From contig CABSLV010000005.1 of NCBI GenBank assembly GCA_902478645.1, forward strand, positions 23,512 to 87,511: 64,000 nucleotides of DNA. The letters are read 5' to 3'. Position 1 is the first letter of the stretch, and each line of letters opens with the position of its first letter. Below are positions 33,692 to 42,240 of this stretch, piece after piece. Source of the DNA: an uncultured Flavobacteriales bacterium. GTDB lineage: Bacteria > Bacteroidota > Bacteroidia > Flavobacteriales > UBA1820. The notes below the pieces were generated by a model that did not search any database, was not told where the DNA came from, and saw only the letters and a program-made list of their open reading frames with translations. The position numbers and the translations under genes are program-made.

Positions 33692-34978
33692 ATGGGTAAC
33701 ACATACCGCATATTGTTCCTCCTGCCGTTTCTTTGGTTCGCTGCGCATCCCGCCGCGGGACAATCGGCCATGCGCACCCCGAGCGATACCAACGCTCTTG
33801 TCCCCGTCGAACGGGCAAGCTCGCCGGACTTTCCCCCGCTGGGCTCCGAAGTGGAGGATCAGGATTTGTCTCTCGCTCCGCCCGAAGCGGTGGATACGGC
33901 CTCCCCGAGCGGTTTTTCCTCGTTCGTCCAGACGGTGAGCAGTCTCTTTCAAGTAGATACGACCAAACGGCGGCGGTTTTCCCTGCTGGCACTCCCCGAG
34001 TTTTCCTACGGTGACGAAAATGGTCTGGGGCTTGGATTTACCGCCCGCCTGTACATCAACGACTTCCGCCCCCATCCGCAGGGCAAGGCCCGGCGGCAGT
34101 CGTACGTGGATTTCTCCTCACATTTCACCTTCAAAGGCAATCTGTCGCTCTCGCTCCGCCCGACGGTGTACCTGCTCGACGAACGCCTGCTGCTGCGGGG
34201 GTACTTCGGACTGGGACACTACCCTTCGACCTTTCAGGCCATCGGCCCGGACAGTCCGGAAGACCAAAAGGAGGACTACGACGAACGCTCCACCCGCCTT
34301 CGCTTGGCGACGTACTGGCGGTGGTTTGAAAACATGTACATCGGCCTGGGGTATTACTACTACGATTATCAGGTGAAAGACATACTCGAAGGCGGGATGC
34401 TGGATCAGGGCACGATCCCCGGCTGCGACGGAGCCAGGATTTCAGGCCTTTCCCTGCACTACATCTACGACAGCCGCGACGATCCGTTCGTTCCCCTGAA
34501 AGGTTTTTACGCACAACTGGACGGCTACTTCAACGCACATCTGCTGGGCAGCACGCAGGATTACACCAAATACCTGATCGATCTGCGCGGATACATCCCG
34601 GTAGGAAAAGACCAATTGATCGCCCTGAATTTCTACTCCCAGATCGCCACCGGAGAAGTCCCTTTTCAGGACATGGCCTCCCTGTCCAACGGCATCCACT
34701 CACGAGGATACGCCAGCGGCCGTTATATCGACAAAAACCTCATGTCCCTCCAGGCGGAATACCGGTACTATTTCGGACGGTTCGGCATTTCGGCATTCGC
34801 AGGGACGGCCAATGTGGGTGATACGCCGCTGAAAGCACTGAAAATGGACAAATTCACCTTCGGTGGCGGGCTTCGTGTGAAACCTTTCCGGGGACAACGG
34901 ATGTACTTCCGGGGCGACGTGGGATTCAACACGCACGGAGACGTCCAGTTCTACCTGGGTATCGACGAACTGTTCTGA
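33692..34978 (+). CDS. BamA/TamA-like outer-membrane barrel without POTRA domains
   Basis: 428-residue secreted protein: signal peptide (ILFLLPFLWFAAHPAAG), a disordered region to about residue 85, then a surface-antigen (Omp85 C-terminal) barrel. Barrel hallmarks: ALPEFSYGDENGLGLGFTARLY, YIYDSRDDPFVPLKGFYAQLDG (the usual strand-loop motif of the family), RGYASGRY, FGGGLRVKPFRGQRMYFRGDVGF and an aromatic C-terminal residue. No POTRA repeats are present, so it is not BamA itself; such short members may be surface enzymes or secretion channels. The ATG at 33692 begins the signal peptide; an earlier in-frame start seven codons upstream is possible. Confidence 0.82.
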   Translation: MGNTYRILFLLPFLWFAAHPAAGQSAMRTPSDTNALVPVERASSPDFPPLGSEVEDQDLSLAPPEAVDTASPSGFSSFVQTVSSLFQVDTTKRRRFSLLALPEFSYGDENGLGLGFTARLYINDFRPHPQGKARRQSYVDFSSHFTFKGNLSLSLRPTVYLLDERLLLRGYFGLGHYPSTFQAIGPDSPEDQKEDYDERSTRLRLATYWRWFENMYIGLGYYYYDYQVKDILEGGMLDQGTIPGCDGARISGLSLHYIYDSRDDPFVPLKGFYAQLDGYFNAHLLGSTQDYTKYLIDLRGYIPVGKDQLIALNFYSQIATGEVPFQDMASLSNGIHSRGYASGRYIDKNLMSLQAEYRYYFGRFGISAFAGTANVGDTPLKALKMDKFTFGGGLRVKPFRGQRMYFRGDVGFNTHGDVQFYLGIDELF

Positions 34979-35050
34979 CCCTCGGGAGCAGTTTTCAGCC
35001 ATGCCTGGACAAAAACCGTTTCCCACACCCCGATAAAAGACAGAAAAAAA

Positions 35051-35542
35051 ATGAACAACACCCCTCCCCTTCCGATCGTCTTTCGGGAACTCCGCACAGA
35101 CGAACACCCCCTGCTACGGGAATTCCTCCTGCGGGCCATCTACCTGCCCGAGGGTACACCACCCCCTCCGCCCGAGATCGTGGAAAGCCCCGAACTGAAC
35201 CTCTATTTCAAGGATTTCGGCCACCACGACGCAGACCACGCCCTGGTGGCGGCCGTAGGGGAAGAAGTCATTGGCCTCGTCTGGTGCCGACGGATGCACG
35301 ATTTCGGGTATGTGGACGAACAAACGCCTTCGCTGGCCCTCTCCCTGCGGGAAGAATATCGGGGAAAAGGTATCGGTACCCGACTGTTGGAAAACATGCT
35401 TCAACTGCTGCACGGAAAAGGCTATGCGCAGGTCTCCCTCTCGGTGCAAAAAGCCAACCCGGCCTTTCGCCTCTACAAGCGCCTGGGATTCGAAAAACTC
35501 CGGGGAACCGACGAGGAATTCATCCTGGTACGCAAGCTATAA
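35051..35542 (+). CDS. GNAT-family N-acetyltransferase
   Basis: 163-residue cytoplasmic enzyme. The acetyl-CoA loop is EYRGKGIGTRLLENML (R-G-K-G-I-G), preceded by the beta4 strand LALSLREEYR and followed by VSLSVQKANPAFRLYKRLGFE, the common GNAT C-terminal pattern. The region HHDADHALVAAVGEEVIGLVWC leads into the fold. The substrate (amine or protein N-terminus) is unknown. It lies 72 nt after the barrel gene and may be read through from it. Positions 35543-35679 hold no recognised element. Confidence 0.88.
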   Translation: MNNTPPLPIVFRELRTDEHPLLREFLLRAIYLPEGTPPPPPEIVESPELNLYFKDFGHHDADHALVAAVGEEVIGLVWCRRMHDFGYVDEQTPSLALSLREEYRGKGIGTRLLENMLQLLHGKGYAQVSLSVQKANPAFRLYKRLGFEKLRGTDEEFILVRKL

Positions 35543-35679
35543 TCGTACGCCCGGGATGCGCCTACACCCGTCCCCGCCTTCAAAACTTTCTCTGAAAACG
35601 CGCCGATCTTGTTTGACCTCGCTTAAAAATACGTGGAGATATTTGCGCCCCGTCAAAAATCTTCGGAAAAAAATTCTCC

Positions 35680-36762
35680 TTATGCCTTATTTTCTCCCCA
35701 AAACATATCCTTGACTACCAAATAGCCACACGAAGCCAGCGCTCCGAGGAACATGAAACCGATGAGGATTTTCGCTTTGCTCGGTTTGGATTTCTGCAAC
35801 GGGCGCGTAGCCGGTTCGATCACCGTCAGACAGGGGGTCTGTTCCTGCAATTTCAGTTTCGCCATTTCCAACTGCTGCGATGTGGCGGCATACATATTGT
35901 AGGCGAAATCCATTTCGTTGCTCAAACGATACTGCTCGGTCTTGACCGACTGACGGACCAGATCCTTGTTCTGGTCCACAAAAGCGGCATAGCGGTTTTG
36001 CGCCTCGTAATATTGTTTCTTCGACTCGTCGAAGGCCTTCTGGCAATATTCCATATCCTGGCGAGCCTTGTCGGTACGGTATCGGACGATGTATTCCTGG
36101 AATTTGGAGACCATCGAATCGGCTACCACGGCAGCTACCCCGGGATCCTGCATAGTCACCGAAGCGGTAATGATCCCCGTTTTTTTGTCCAACGAGATTC
36201 CCATGCGTTCGCGGATAGTTTTTACATAATCGTATTGTTCCTTGGTAAGATTGGCCACATCGAACTCCTCTGCTTCCTGAGGCTCTTTCGAGGAAAACAA
36301 CGACATTCCCCAGCCCAATACCCGAAATGGGAAAGCGATAATGTGGTTCCACCAGGCCGTTTTTTGATGTTCCGAGAGATAATCGTACAACGTGTAAGGC
36401 TCCTTTGCCTTTCGGGGCTGTACAGGCACGGTGCGCATATCGGCCAGGAAAGGCAACGACGAAGCTACTTCCGGATACATAAGCACTCCGATACCGTATC
36501 CGCTGCCCGATCCTCCCAAGTCTATCCCGGCCAAGGATGCCAACTGGCTCACTCCGGAAGTCGCCATTTTATTGTCGGCTTCTTCCGCGACCATCTTGAC
36601 CGATACGGTGTATTCGGACGGGATGCTGAATCCGACGACCAAACCTACTACGGCCGCCACTCCGGTCCATTTGAAGATAAAACGACGGCGCGCCCACAGT
36701 TTCCGTGCGATTTCCAGCAGGTCGATTTCCCCAACCGGATTGTTGCCCGTATTTTCACTCAT
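35680..36762 (-). CDS. Wzz-type chain-length determinant / polysaccharide co-polymerase
   Basis: 360-residue inner-membrane protein. A helix near residues 30-52 (FIFKWTGVAAVVGLVVGF) and a C-terminal helix (ILIGFMFLGALASCGYLVV) flank a large periplasmic part with coiled coil around QDMEYCQKAFDESKKQYYEAQNRY. The Wzz motif is seen at the second helix entry (ATRPLQKSKPSKAK). It lacks a cytoplasmic tyrosine kinase domain. It controls chain length or export of a surface polysaccharide. The start MSENTGNNP at 36762 is used. It follows the Wza-like gene on the same strand after 95 nt. Confidence 0.88.
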   Translation of the reverse strand: MSENTGNNPVGEIDLLEIARKLWARRRFIFKWTGVAAVVGLVVGFSIPSEYTVSVKMVAEEADNKMATSGVSQLASLAGIDLGGSGSGYGIGVLMYPEVASSLPFLADMRTVPVQPRKAKEPYTLYDYLSEHQKTAWWNHIIAFPFRVLGWGMSLFSSKEPQEAEEFDVANLTKEQYDYVKTIRERMGISLDKKTGIITASVTMQDPGVAAVVADSMVSKFQEYIVRYRTDKARQDMEYCQKAFDESKKQYYEAQNRYAAFVDQNKDLVRQSVKTEQYRLSNEMDFAYNMYAATSQQLEMAKLKLQEQTPCLTVIEPATRPLQKSKPSKAKILIGFMFLGALASCGYLVVKDMFWGENKA

Positions 36763-36857
36763 GTCTGTTTTTATTTTTTGTTGAGCTTTCCTGTTGCAAC
36801 GAAAGAACCTACGCGTGTACTTTTCCTGCTCCTGGGACAAACAAGGAAAAGTCAGTA

Positions 36858-39299
36858 TTATTTGATCATCGAATTGATCAGCGCCGCGATCGAGGTCGTG
36901 GACGAAGCCAAACTCATGATTTCAGCCAAACCCAACCCTTCACGGGGAGTCTTGATCGGAACGATGATTTCACACCCAGGCTCTATCTTGGGGTAACGGC
37001 GGAAAATACTTCCCCGTACCGTTTCGACCTGCCCGTTGGCATAGATCACATAAGCTTTCCGGCGGGCATTCTGTGCATAACCTCCGGCATTGTAGATGTA
37101 TTTCTTCAGGCTCTTGCCCTTTTCATAGGTTACTGCATTGGGATATACGACAGCTCCACTGATCCGCACAGTACTCGTATAAGTGGGAACGACCAACTCA
37201 TCCCCTTCCTGAAGATACGCATCCTGCTGTCCTCCCGGATTTTCCATGGCTGCTTCCAGATCGATCCCCACCAGATAGTATTCCGGGATGTCGGTGACCA
37301 AGGCCGTACTGAGTGAATCCGCACCGTCGGCATTCTGCACAATCCTCGCCCTTGCTTCGAGCTTTACCAAATCGGCCTCGGACAGTTTGCGGCGCAACTG
37401 CGCTCCACGAATGTACGCATACGGGGTAAAGCCTCCTGCCTGTTTGACCAAATCCGAAAGCCGCATGTTCTTTTTCAGATTATACCCTCCTCGGAAAACC
37501 ACCTCTCCATTGACCGACACGAATTTCTGAGCGACAAATGAAGGAGAACGCCGAACAATGATCTCATCGAAAGGTTTCAGATCAAAACTGTCTCCTTTCT
37601 GGTCAAAGGCCAAACCTCCCTCCAACGTTATCTGGAATTCTTCTGCCGGACGGTCGTCATACATCGTAGACAACGGGTCTTTTCCCCGCCGAACCACCAA
37701 TATCTGCGTTTGGGAAGCCGACTCCTTAAACCCTCCGGCCAACAAAATCGCATCGGCTACCGACATTCCCTCCATATAGTCGAGTTTATAGCCATTCTTC
37801 TGTTGGTTCTCGCTTTCCGACACATATTCGCCTCCTTTTTGGACAGCCTGTATGTTGCGACGGAGCATATCTTCCTTAGTGCCCATATTCAGGCCATTCA
37901 CTTCGCCCCGTACCGTCACATAATACGGCTCATGAAGTTCCCCGGCATAAGGTATATACAATTCATCCCCGTTTTCCAATGCAATATCCGGAGCCTGTCC
38001 GGAGAACACGGCCGGCACATCGACCGGTAGAGCCTGATAGGTACCGTCCGGCTTTAGCCGGCGAATGATACCCCGTTCGAAATACTCATCCTGCCGAAGG
38101 CCCTGGGCCTTGTGAACCAGCGAAACCACCGAACGTACCGTATCGTCGAGCTGATAATCCCCCGGACGCCAAACCGCCCCGCGAACCGAGACACGGTTTT
38201 CATACCGATCGATCACCTCGCCTACCGATACCGAATCGCCATCCCGCATCGGGAAATCGGCAAAGTTCCGTTCTTCGACGGTAAACATTCGGTAAAAATT
38301 GCCGTCCGCCTTTCGGTTTACCGACACATTGCCCGTATAGGCATCGCCCGTAAAGCCGCCTGCATAACGGATCAAGTCGGAGAGCGTTTCTCCATCCTTG
38401 AGTTCGAAGATACGTTCGCGTTTGACCTTGCCCGAAACCCGGACATGGTTGCAATAAGGACCAACGATGATCATATCGTTGTCTTCGAGCGCAATATTGG
38501 CCTCGTATTTTCCATTGAGGATATAGTCGTACACATCGAGCGTCGCCACGCATTTGCTATTCCGATACACCTGAATATCACGCAGCGAACCGATCGCATT
38601 CACTCCGCCGGCCATATACAGCGCATTGAACAAAGTGGCCAGCGACGGCAGAGTATAGGTACCCGGAGCCATTACCTCTCCGGCGATATTCACCCGGATA
38701 CTGCGTATCTGTCCCAAGGATACCCGCAAGTTGATCCCACCGGTCTTGATTTCGGAATACACCGCACTCATCTGTTCCTCGATAGTCTTCCGGGCTTGTT
38801 CCACCGTTTGCCCGCTGAGGAAAATCACTCCGACCGACGGCAGGCTGATCACTCCGTCGGGACTGATCGTACGGGTGTAGGAAGCCTCGGAATTGCCCCA
38901 CAATTCGATCAGAAGCTGGTCTCCGGCCGAAAGGACATAACCTTGGGGGGTCGGCATGTTGAAGTTCGGTTCAAAAGACAAACGTTGATTCCCGAATATT
39001 TCCATACCGAACACCCGATCGGTATCCGCTACAGGCAACAAACTGATTGACAAACTATCCGAAACCGTTCGTTCCGGAGGGACGACTTGACGGATACCAC
39101 TCTGACGTCCCAAAGAAGTATCTGCCGGAATATTGAGTTCCCGACTATCCTGCGCATTGGACAGGACTTGGTTGATTTGCGAGTCGGACACCCCCATCTG
39201 TCTAGCTTGTTGCAACATGGCGGGAGTCACCTGTATCTGTTGTCCCCACACAATCTGGCACATTCCGAGTGCAAGGGCCCAAAGCAGCATTTTCTTCAT
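36858..39299 (-). CDS. Wza-like polysaccharide export outer-membrane protein with SLBB domains
   Basis: 813-residue secreted protein: signal peptide MKKMLLWALALGMCQIVWG, a Poly_export domain (MPTPQGYVLSAGDQLLIELWGNSE, then TRTISPDGVISLPSVGVIF), and a series of SLBB domains (e.g. IRVNIAGEVMAPGTYTLPSLA, VRVSGKVKRERIFELKDGETLSDL, VSVNGEVVFRGGYNLKKNM, VRISGAVVYPNAVTYEKGKS). It ends with a hydrophobic stretch. The long, multi-SLBB form is common in Bacteroidota. It forms the outer-membrane channel for capsule or exopolysaccharide with the Wzz-type protein downstream. No glycosyltransferase, Wzx or Wzy gene adjoins it. Confidence 0.92.
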   Translation of the reverse strand: MKKMLLWALALGMCQIVWGQQIQVTPAMLQQARQMGVSDSQINQVLSNAQDSRELNIPADTSLGRQSGIRQVVPPERTVSDSLSISLLPVADTDRVFGMEIFGNQRLSFEPNFNMPTPQGYVLSAGDQLLIELWGNSEASYTRTISPDGVISLPSVGVIFLSGQTVEQARKTIEEQMSAVYSEIKTGGINLRVSLGQIRSIRVNIAGEVMAPGTYTLPSLATLFNALYMAGGVNAIGSLRDIQVYRNSKCVATLDVYDYILNGKYEANIALEDNDMIIVGPYCNHVRVSGKVKRERIFELKDGETLSDLIRYAGGFTGDAYTGNVSVNRKADGNFYRMFTVEERNFADFPMRDGDSVSVGEVIDRYENRVSVRGAVWRPGDYQLDDTVRSVVSLVHKAQGLRQDEYFERGIIRRLKPDGTYQALPVDVPAVFSGQAPDIALENGDELYIPYAGELHEPYYVTVRGEVNGLNMGTKEDMLRRNIQAVQKGGEYVSESENQQKNGYKLDYMEGMSVADAILLAGGFKESASQTQILVVRRGKDPLSTMYDDRPAEEFQITLEGGLAFDQKGDSFDLKPFDEIIVRRSPSFVAQKFVSVNGEVVFRGGYNLKKNMRLSDLVKQAGGFTPYAYIRGAQLRRKLSEADLVKLEARARIVQNADGADSLSTALVTDIPEYYLVGIDLEAAMENPGGQQDAYLQEGDELVVPTYTSTVRISGAVVYPNAVTYEKGKSLKKYIYNAGGYAQNARRKAYVIYANGQVETVRGSIFRRYPKIEPGCEIIVPIKTPREGLGLAEIMSLASSTTSIAALINSMIK

Positions 39300-39325
39300 G
39301 GAATTGTCAAAATACGTCTGTTACG

Positions 39326-39333
39326 CAAATTTA
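39326..39333 (-). promoter_or_regulatory. -7 promoter box TAAATTTG of the wza-like gene
   Basis: Exact TAnnTTTG match on the minus strand, 26 nt before the start at 39299. Confidence 0.55.
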
Positions 39334-39430
39334 TAAATCTTTTTCAATGCCACCAGCCTCCGGTGACTTTCAGACAAAAGAAAACAATAAAAAAAGCCTT
39401 TGCAAGCGTTTCCGTTTTTGCAAAGGCTTG

Positions 39431-39501
39431 TAGCCCTACCTGGATTCGAACCAAGACAAGCAGATCCAGAATCTGATGTGCTACCATTACACCATAGGGC
39501 T
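39431..39501 (-). tRNA. tRNA-Gln (anticodon CTG)
   Basis: Cloverleaf read on the minus strand: 7-bp acceptor stem AGCCCTA/TAGGGCT, D arm GTGT-AATGGTA-GCAC, anticodon loop TTCTGGA giving CTG, T arm CTTGG-TTCGAAT-CCAGG. One pair at the top of the anticodon stem is a mismatch. No CCA is encoded. It lies alone between rpoZ and the wza-like gene and is probably the promoter-proximal edge of neither. Confidence 0.9.
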
Positions 39502-39528
39502 GAATCACGGTGCAAATTTAGTCATTTT

Positions 39529-39903
39529 TCAGACAGCCGCAACAACTTTTTTATTTTTTTCAGAAATTGTGCCTTGCTCCTGAGCCGCCTTTCCCCCACG
39601 ACGGAAATAAATACGGTCTTCCAACCATTCCTGAACTGCGATGGCCGTGGGCTTGGGGAGTTTTTCATAAAAGCGGGAAACTTCTATCTGCTCCTTGTTC
39701 TCAAATACTTCCTCCAGATTTTCAGCGTTGGCGGCAAATTCATCCAATTTGTCATTCAACTCCTTTTTCAGATCGACACCGATTTGCGTAGCACGGGCCG
39801 CTATGATCATGATCGCCTCATAAACATTTCCCGTCTTGGCATCAATCTGACGAATATCCCGCGTAATGGTCGTCAGCGGCGCGTTCGATTTCTTCAAATC
39901 CAT
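39529..39903 (-). CDS. rpoZ: RNA polymerase omega subunit, Bacteroidota type
   Basis: 124-residue protein matching the Bacteroidota omega/Rpb6-like family. Typical segments are DLKKSNAPLTTITRDIRQ, TGNVYEAIMIIAARATQI (the R-A-x-Q-I core of omega), LEEVFENKEQIEVSRFYEKLPKPT and EWLEDRIYFRR. It helps assemble and stabilise RNA polymerase; in Bacteroidota it is longer than the E. coli protein. The start is one of two adjacent ATGs (39906 or 39903). It follows bamD after only a few bases and is surely co-transcribed with it. Confidence 0.85.
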   Translation of the reverse strand: MDLKKSNAPLTTITRDIRQIDAKTGNVYEAIMIIAARATQIGVDLKKELNDKLDEFAANAENLEEVFENKEQIEVSRFYEKLPKPTAIAVQEWLEDRIYFRRGGKAAQEQGTISEKNKKVVAAV

Positions 39904-39909
39904 CATCTC

Positions 39910-40848
39910 TTATTCCTTGTTTTGTTTTTTTTGTTCTTTTGCCTGCGCTTTCAAAGCGGCCTTTTCCGCCTTCTCCACCTGACGGTCGTACTTCTTCATT
40001 TTCTTTTCATCCAAACCATCTTTCTCCCCCAGGTCCTTGATCACCTGATCGAGAATGGCGGACTTGTTTTCCATGGCCTTGACGGCCTTTTCGATCTCGG
40101 CATAATGAACCGACTCAGGGAACTGGCGCAGGAACAAACGTCCATAAGTCATGGCATCCGTATAACGCTCGGCCTGTTTGTCGGGAATACTCTTGTTGGC
40201 ATAGATCGCAGCCGCCTTGGCACGGTAATACATCAGGTTTTCCCGCTGGGTAGTATAAGGCCGATCATCCAACGCATTGGTGAAAGCAATTACCGCCGAA
40301 CTGTAATCCTCCATCCGGTAATAATTGTACGCGATATCGAAAGCCTTTTTATCCAACTTTTCGTTCAACTCCCGCACCATACTGTCCGCCTGGGCCACCT
40401 GCGGAGCGGTAGGATAACGTTCGATAAAACGCTGCAAAGCGTTGATCGCCTTGGTCGTATTTTCCTGATCCAGATAACTTTCAGGAGAAATATTATACGA
40501 CGACTGGGCAGCCATAAATGCCGCCTGTTCGTTTTTATCGCTCAAAGGGTAGGTCTTGGCAAAATTGCCCATCAAATAAGCCGAAAGCTCGTACATGTCA
40601 TCCATGTACCACGAATAGGCCATCATCCAGTCGGCATTTTCGGCCTCTTTCGTGTTTTTAAAATGCTGATAATACGGCTCGAGTACTTTGACAACCTTCG
40701 GATACTTTCCCTGTTCGAACAGTTTTTTGGCGTAGTCCAAATGAGCGACAGGATCCTCGCTGCGGAGTATCTTGGAATACTCGCCGCAACTTGCCAACGA
40801 TACCGTCAATGCGCAGAGCAACCCTATTTTGATGCGTGATAGTAACAT
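39910..40848 (-). CDS. bamD: Outer-membrane assembly lipoprotein BamD
   Basis: 312-residue lipoprotein: lipobox LASC at residues 18-21, then five TPR-like repeats (HLDYAKKLFEQGKYPKVVKVLE, ANADWMMAYSWYMDDMYELSA, INALQRFIERYPTAPQVAQAD, YYRMEDYSSAVIAFTNAL, YGRLFLRQFPESVHYAEIE). The C-terminal ~50 residues form a Lys/Gln/Ala-rich coiled-coil tail. It is the essential partner of BamA in inserting outer-membrane barrels. A TACATTTG box ends 5 nt before the ATG, so the main transcript may be leaderless; a second box lies further up. The bamD-rpoZ order is seen in other Bacteroidales. Confidence 0.92.
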   Translation of the reverse strand: MLLSRIKIGLLCALTVSLASCGEYSKILRSEDPVAHLDYAKKLFEQGKYPKVVKVLEPYYQHFKNTKEAENADWMMAYSWYMDDMYELSAYLMGNFAKTYPLSDKNEQAAFMAAQSSYNISPESYLDQENTTKAINALQRFIERYPTAPQVAQADSMVRELNEKLDKKAFDIAYNYYRMEDYSSAVIAFTNALDDRPYTTQRENLMYYRAKAAAIYANKSIPDKQAERYTDAMTYGRLFLRQFPESVHYAEIEKAVKAMENKSAILDQVIKDLGEKDGLDEKKMKKYDRQVEKAEKAALKAQAKEQKKQNKE

Positions 40849-40853
40849 AGGTG

Positions 40854-40861
40854 CAAATGTA
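40854..40861 (-). promoter_or_regulatory. -7 promoter box TACATTTG abutting bamD
   Basis: Exact TAnnTTTG match on the minus strand, 5 nt before the bamD ATG. Confidence 0.55.
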
Positions 40862-40904
40862 TGAATTTTATCCGTTCACGTGAAAAAAAAGTCGAAGACT
40901 CGGG

Positions 40905-40937
40905 CAAAGATACAGGATAATATGACGCGCCGCGCAA
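40905..40937 (-). promoter_or_regulatory. Second bamD promoter, TTG-N22-TATCTTTG
   Basis: Minus strand: TTG at 40937-40935, 22-nt spacer, TATCTTTG at 40912-40905; fits the Bacteroidota consensus and would give a leader of about 50 nt. The rest of the 299-nt gap to the rubrerythrin gene is A/T-rich with no other element apart from the box at 41095. Confidence 0.5.
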
Positions 40938-41094
40938 CCGGTCTCCTTAAATAAATCATAAGATTTTCCCCCAAATGCCTTTCCAACACCGAGCGAGGCA
41001 AATTAAACAATTGAAAAACAATCAATATAGTTTTTATCTATCCCGACAAAGAAAAACAATTATACGCAACGCACCCCCTCCGGATAAAAAGCCG

Positions 41095-41102
41095 TACCTT
41101 TG
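41095..41102 (+). promoter_or_regulatory. -7 promoter box TACCTTTG for the rubrerythrin gene
   Basis: Exact TAnnTTTG match, 45 nt before the start at 41148. The leader is A-rich. Confidence 0.6.
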
Positions 41103-41147
41103 TTACAACAAAAATCTTATAAGAACTATACAAAACATCAAGATCCT

Positions 41148-41702
41148 ATGAAAAAGAAATTCATCTGCACCATCTGCGGTTACGTTCACGAAGGGGATTC
41201 CGCTCCCGAAAAATGCCCTCAGTGCCATGCTCCGGCCAGCAAATTCAAAGAATTGGTAGAAAGCGAAGGCGCCCTTGCTTTCGTAACCGAGCATGAGATC
41301 GGCGTAGCCAAAGGCTGCGACGAGGAAATGATCAAGGACCTCAACGCACACTTCACCGGAGAATGCACCGAAGTGGGCATGTACCTGGCCATGAGCCGTC
41401 AGGCCGACCGTGAAGGCTACCCCGAGATCGCCGAAGCCTACAAGCGCTACGCTTGGGAAGAAGCCGAACACGCCAGCAAATTTGCCGAACTGCTGGGCGA
41501 TGTGGTATGGGACACCAAGACCAACCTGGAAAAACGCATGCAGGCCGAATGCGGCGCTTGCGAAGACAAGATGCGTATCGCCAAACGCGCCAAGGAACTG
41601 AACCTGGACGCTATCCACGATACGGTTCATGAAATGGCCAAGGACGAGGCTCGTCACGGCAAAGGCTTCGAGGGACTCTACAACCGCTATTTCAAGAAAT
41701 AA
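41148..41702 (+). CDS. Reverse rubrerythrin (NADH-peroxidase type)
   Basis: 184-residue non-haem iron protein that reduces H2O2 in anaerobes. The rubredoxin-like Fe(Cys)4 site is at the N-terminus (CTIC at residues 7-10 and CPQC at 23-26), the reverse of classical rubrerythrin; the ferritin-like di-iron domain follows with HFTGECTEVGMYL, EEAEHASKFAE and KDEARHGKGF. Length is normal. The start MKKKFICTICGY is fixed by the first Cys pair. It stands alone between its own promoter and a terminator, upstream of thioredoxin, which suggests separate stress-induced expression. Confidence 0.93.
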   Translation: MKKKFICTICGYVHEGDSAPEKCPQCHAPASKFKELVESEGALAFVTEHEIGVAKGCDEEMIKDLNAHFTGECTEVGMYLAMSRQADREGYPEIAEAYKRYAWEEAEHASKFAELLGDVVWDTKTNLEKRMQAECGACEDKMRIAKRAKELNLDAIHDTVHEMAKDEARHGKGFEGLYNRYFKK

Positions 41703-41750
41703 GTCTGCCCGGCGGAAGGGCAACCTCCGCCATCAGCAGCAATGTTCATG

Positions 41751-41783
41751 AAAAACTTTCCGCGATGAGCGGGAAGTTTTTCT
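41751..41783 (+). terminator. Terminator after the rubrerythrin gene
   Basis: 14-bp stem with one G-T pair (41751-41764 with 41770-41783), 5-nt loop, and a TTTTT run within the 3' arm. It lies 48 nt past the stop. Confidence 0.65.
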
Positions 41784-41814
41784 CTCCATTCACCGTAAAA
41801 AACACATCAACGAC

Positions 41815-42126
41815 ATGGCAAAAGAGATCACAGACGCTAATTTCGCCGAGATCACCCGCGAAGGGGTGGTCGTGGTCGATTTCTGGGCTCCCTGGTGCGG
41901 TCCGTGCCGCATGGTAGCTCCCATCATCGACGAACTGGCCGAAGAATATGCAGGAAAAGCCGTCATCGGCAAAGTCAATGTGGACGACAACCCGGGGGTT
42001 TCCGCCTCGCAGAGCATCCGCAACATCCCGACCCTGCTGTTCTTCAAAAACGGACAGTTGGTCGACAAGCACGTAGGGGTGGCATCCAAGGCCGACCTGA
42101 AGGCAAAGATCGACGCTCTCTTTTAA
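41815..42126 (+). CDS. trxA: Thioredoxin
   Basis: 103-residue cytoplasmic thioredoxin. The active site is W-C-G-P-C (Cys28, Cys31) in VVDFWAPWCGPCRMVAP, with the cis-Pro in RNIPTLLFFKNGQ. It reduces protein disulphides, peroxidases and ribonucleotide reductase, and here sits next to the rubrerythrin gene. The terminator upstream means it needs its own promoter or read-through; none is obvious in the 31-nt spacer. Other family members may exist elsewhere in the genome. Confidence 0.93.
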   Translation: MAKEITDANFAEITREGVVVVDFWAPWCGPCRMVAPIIDELAEEYAGKAVIGKVNVDDNPGVSASQSIRNIPTLLFFKNGQLVDKHVGVASKADLKAKIDALF

Positions 42127-42166
42127 AACGCTTCCCCTGCAACGAAACAGGGATCCGGCTCAAGTT

Positions 42167-42231
42167 GAGCAGAGCGCAAAGAAAAACCCCCGGGGGAAAA
42201 TCCCCCGGGGGTTTTTCTTTGCGCTCTGCTC
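42167..42231. terminator. Bidirectional terminator with a 30-bp perfect stem
   Basis: Arms 42167-42196 and 42202-42231 are exact inverted repeats (outer GAGCAGAGCGCAAAG, inner AAAAACCCCCGGGGG) around a 5-nt loop. It lies between convergent trxA and nhaA, 9 nt from the nhaA stop. Confidence 0.9.
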
Positions 42232-42240
42232 TCACGCGGA

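Noticed and set aside
35543..35679. Plus-strand promoter around GATATTTGCG
   Set aside because: One base short of TAnnTTTG, and no plus-strand gene follows.
39431..39501. Genomic island at the tRNA-Gln gene
   Set aside because: No integrase and no direct repeat of the tRNA 3' end were seen nearby.
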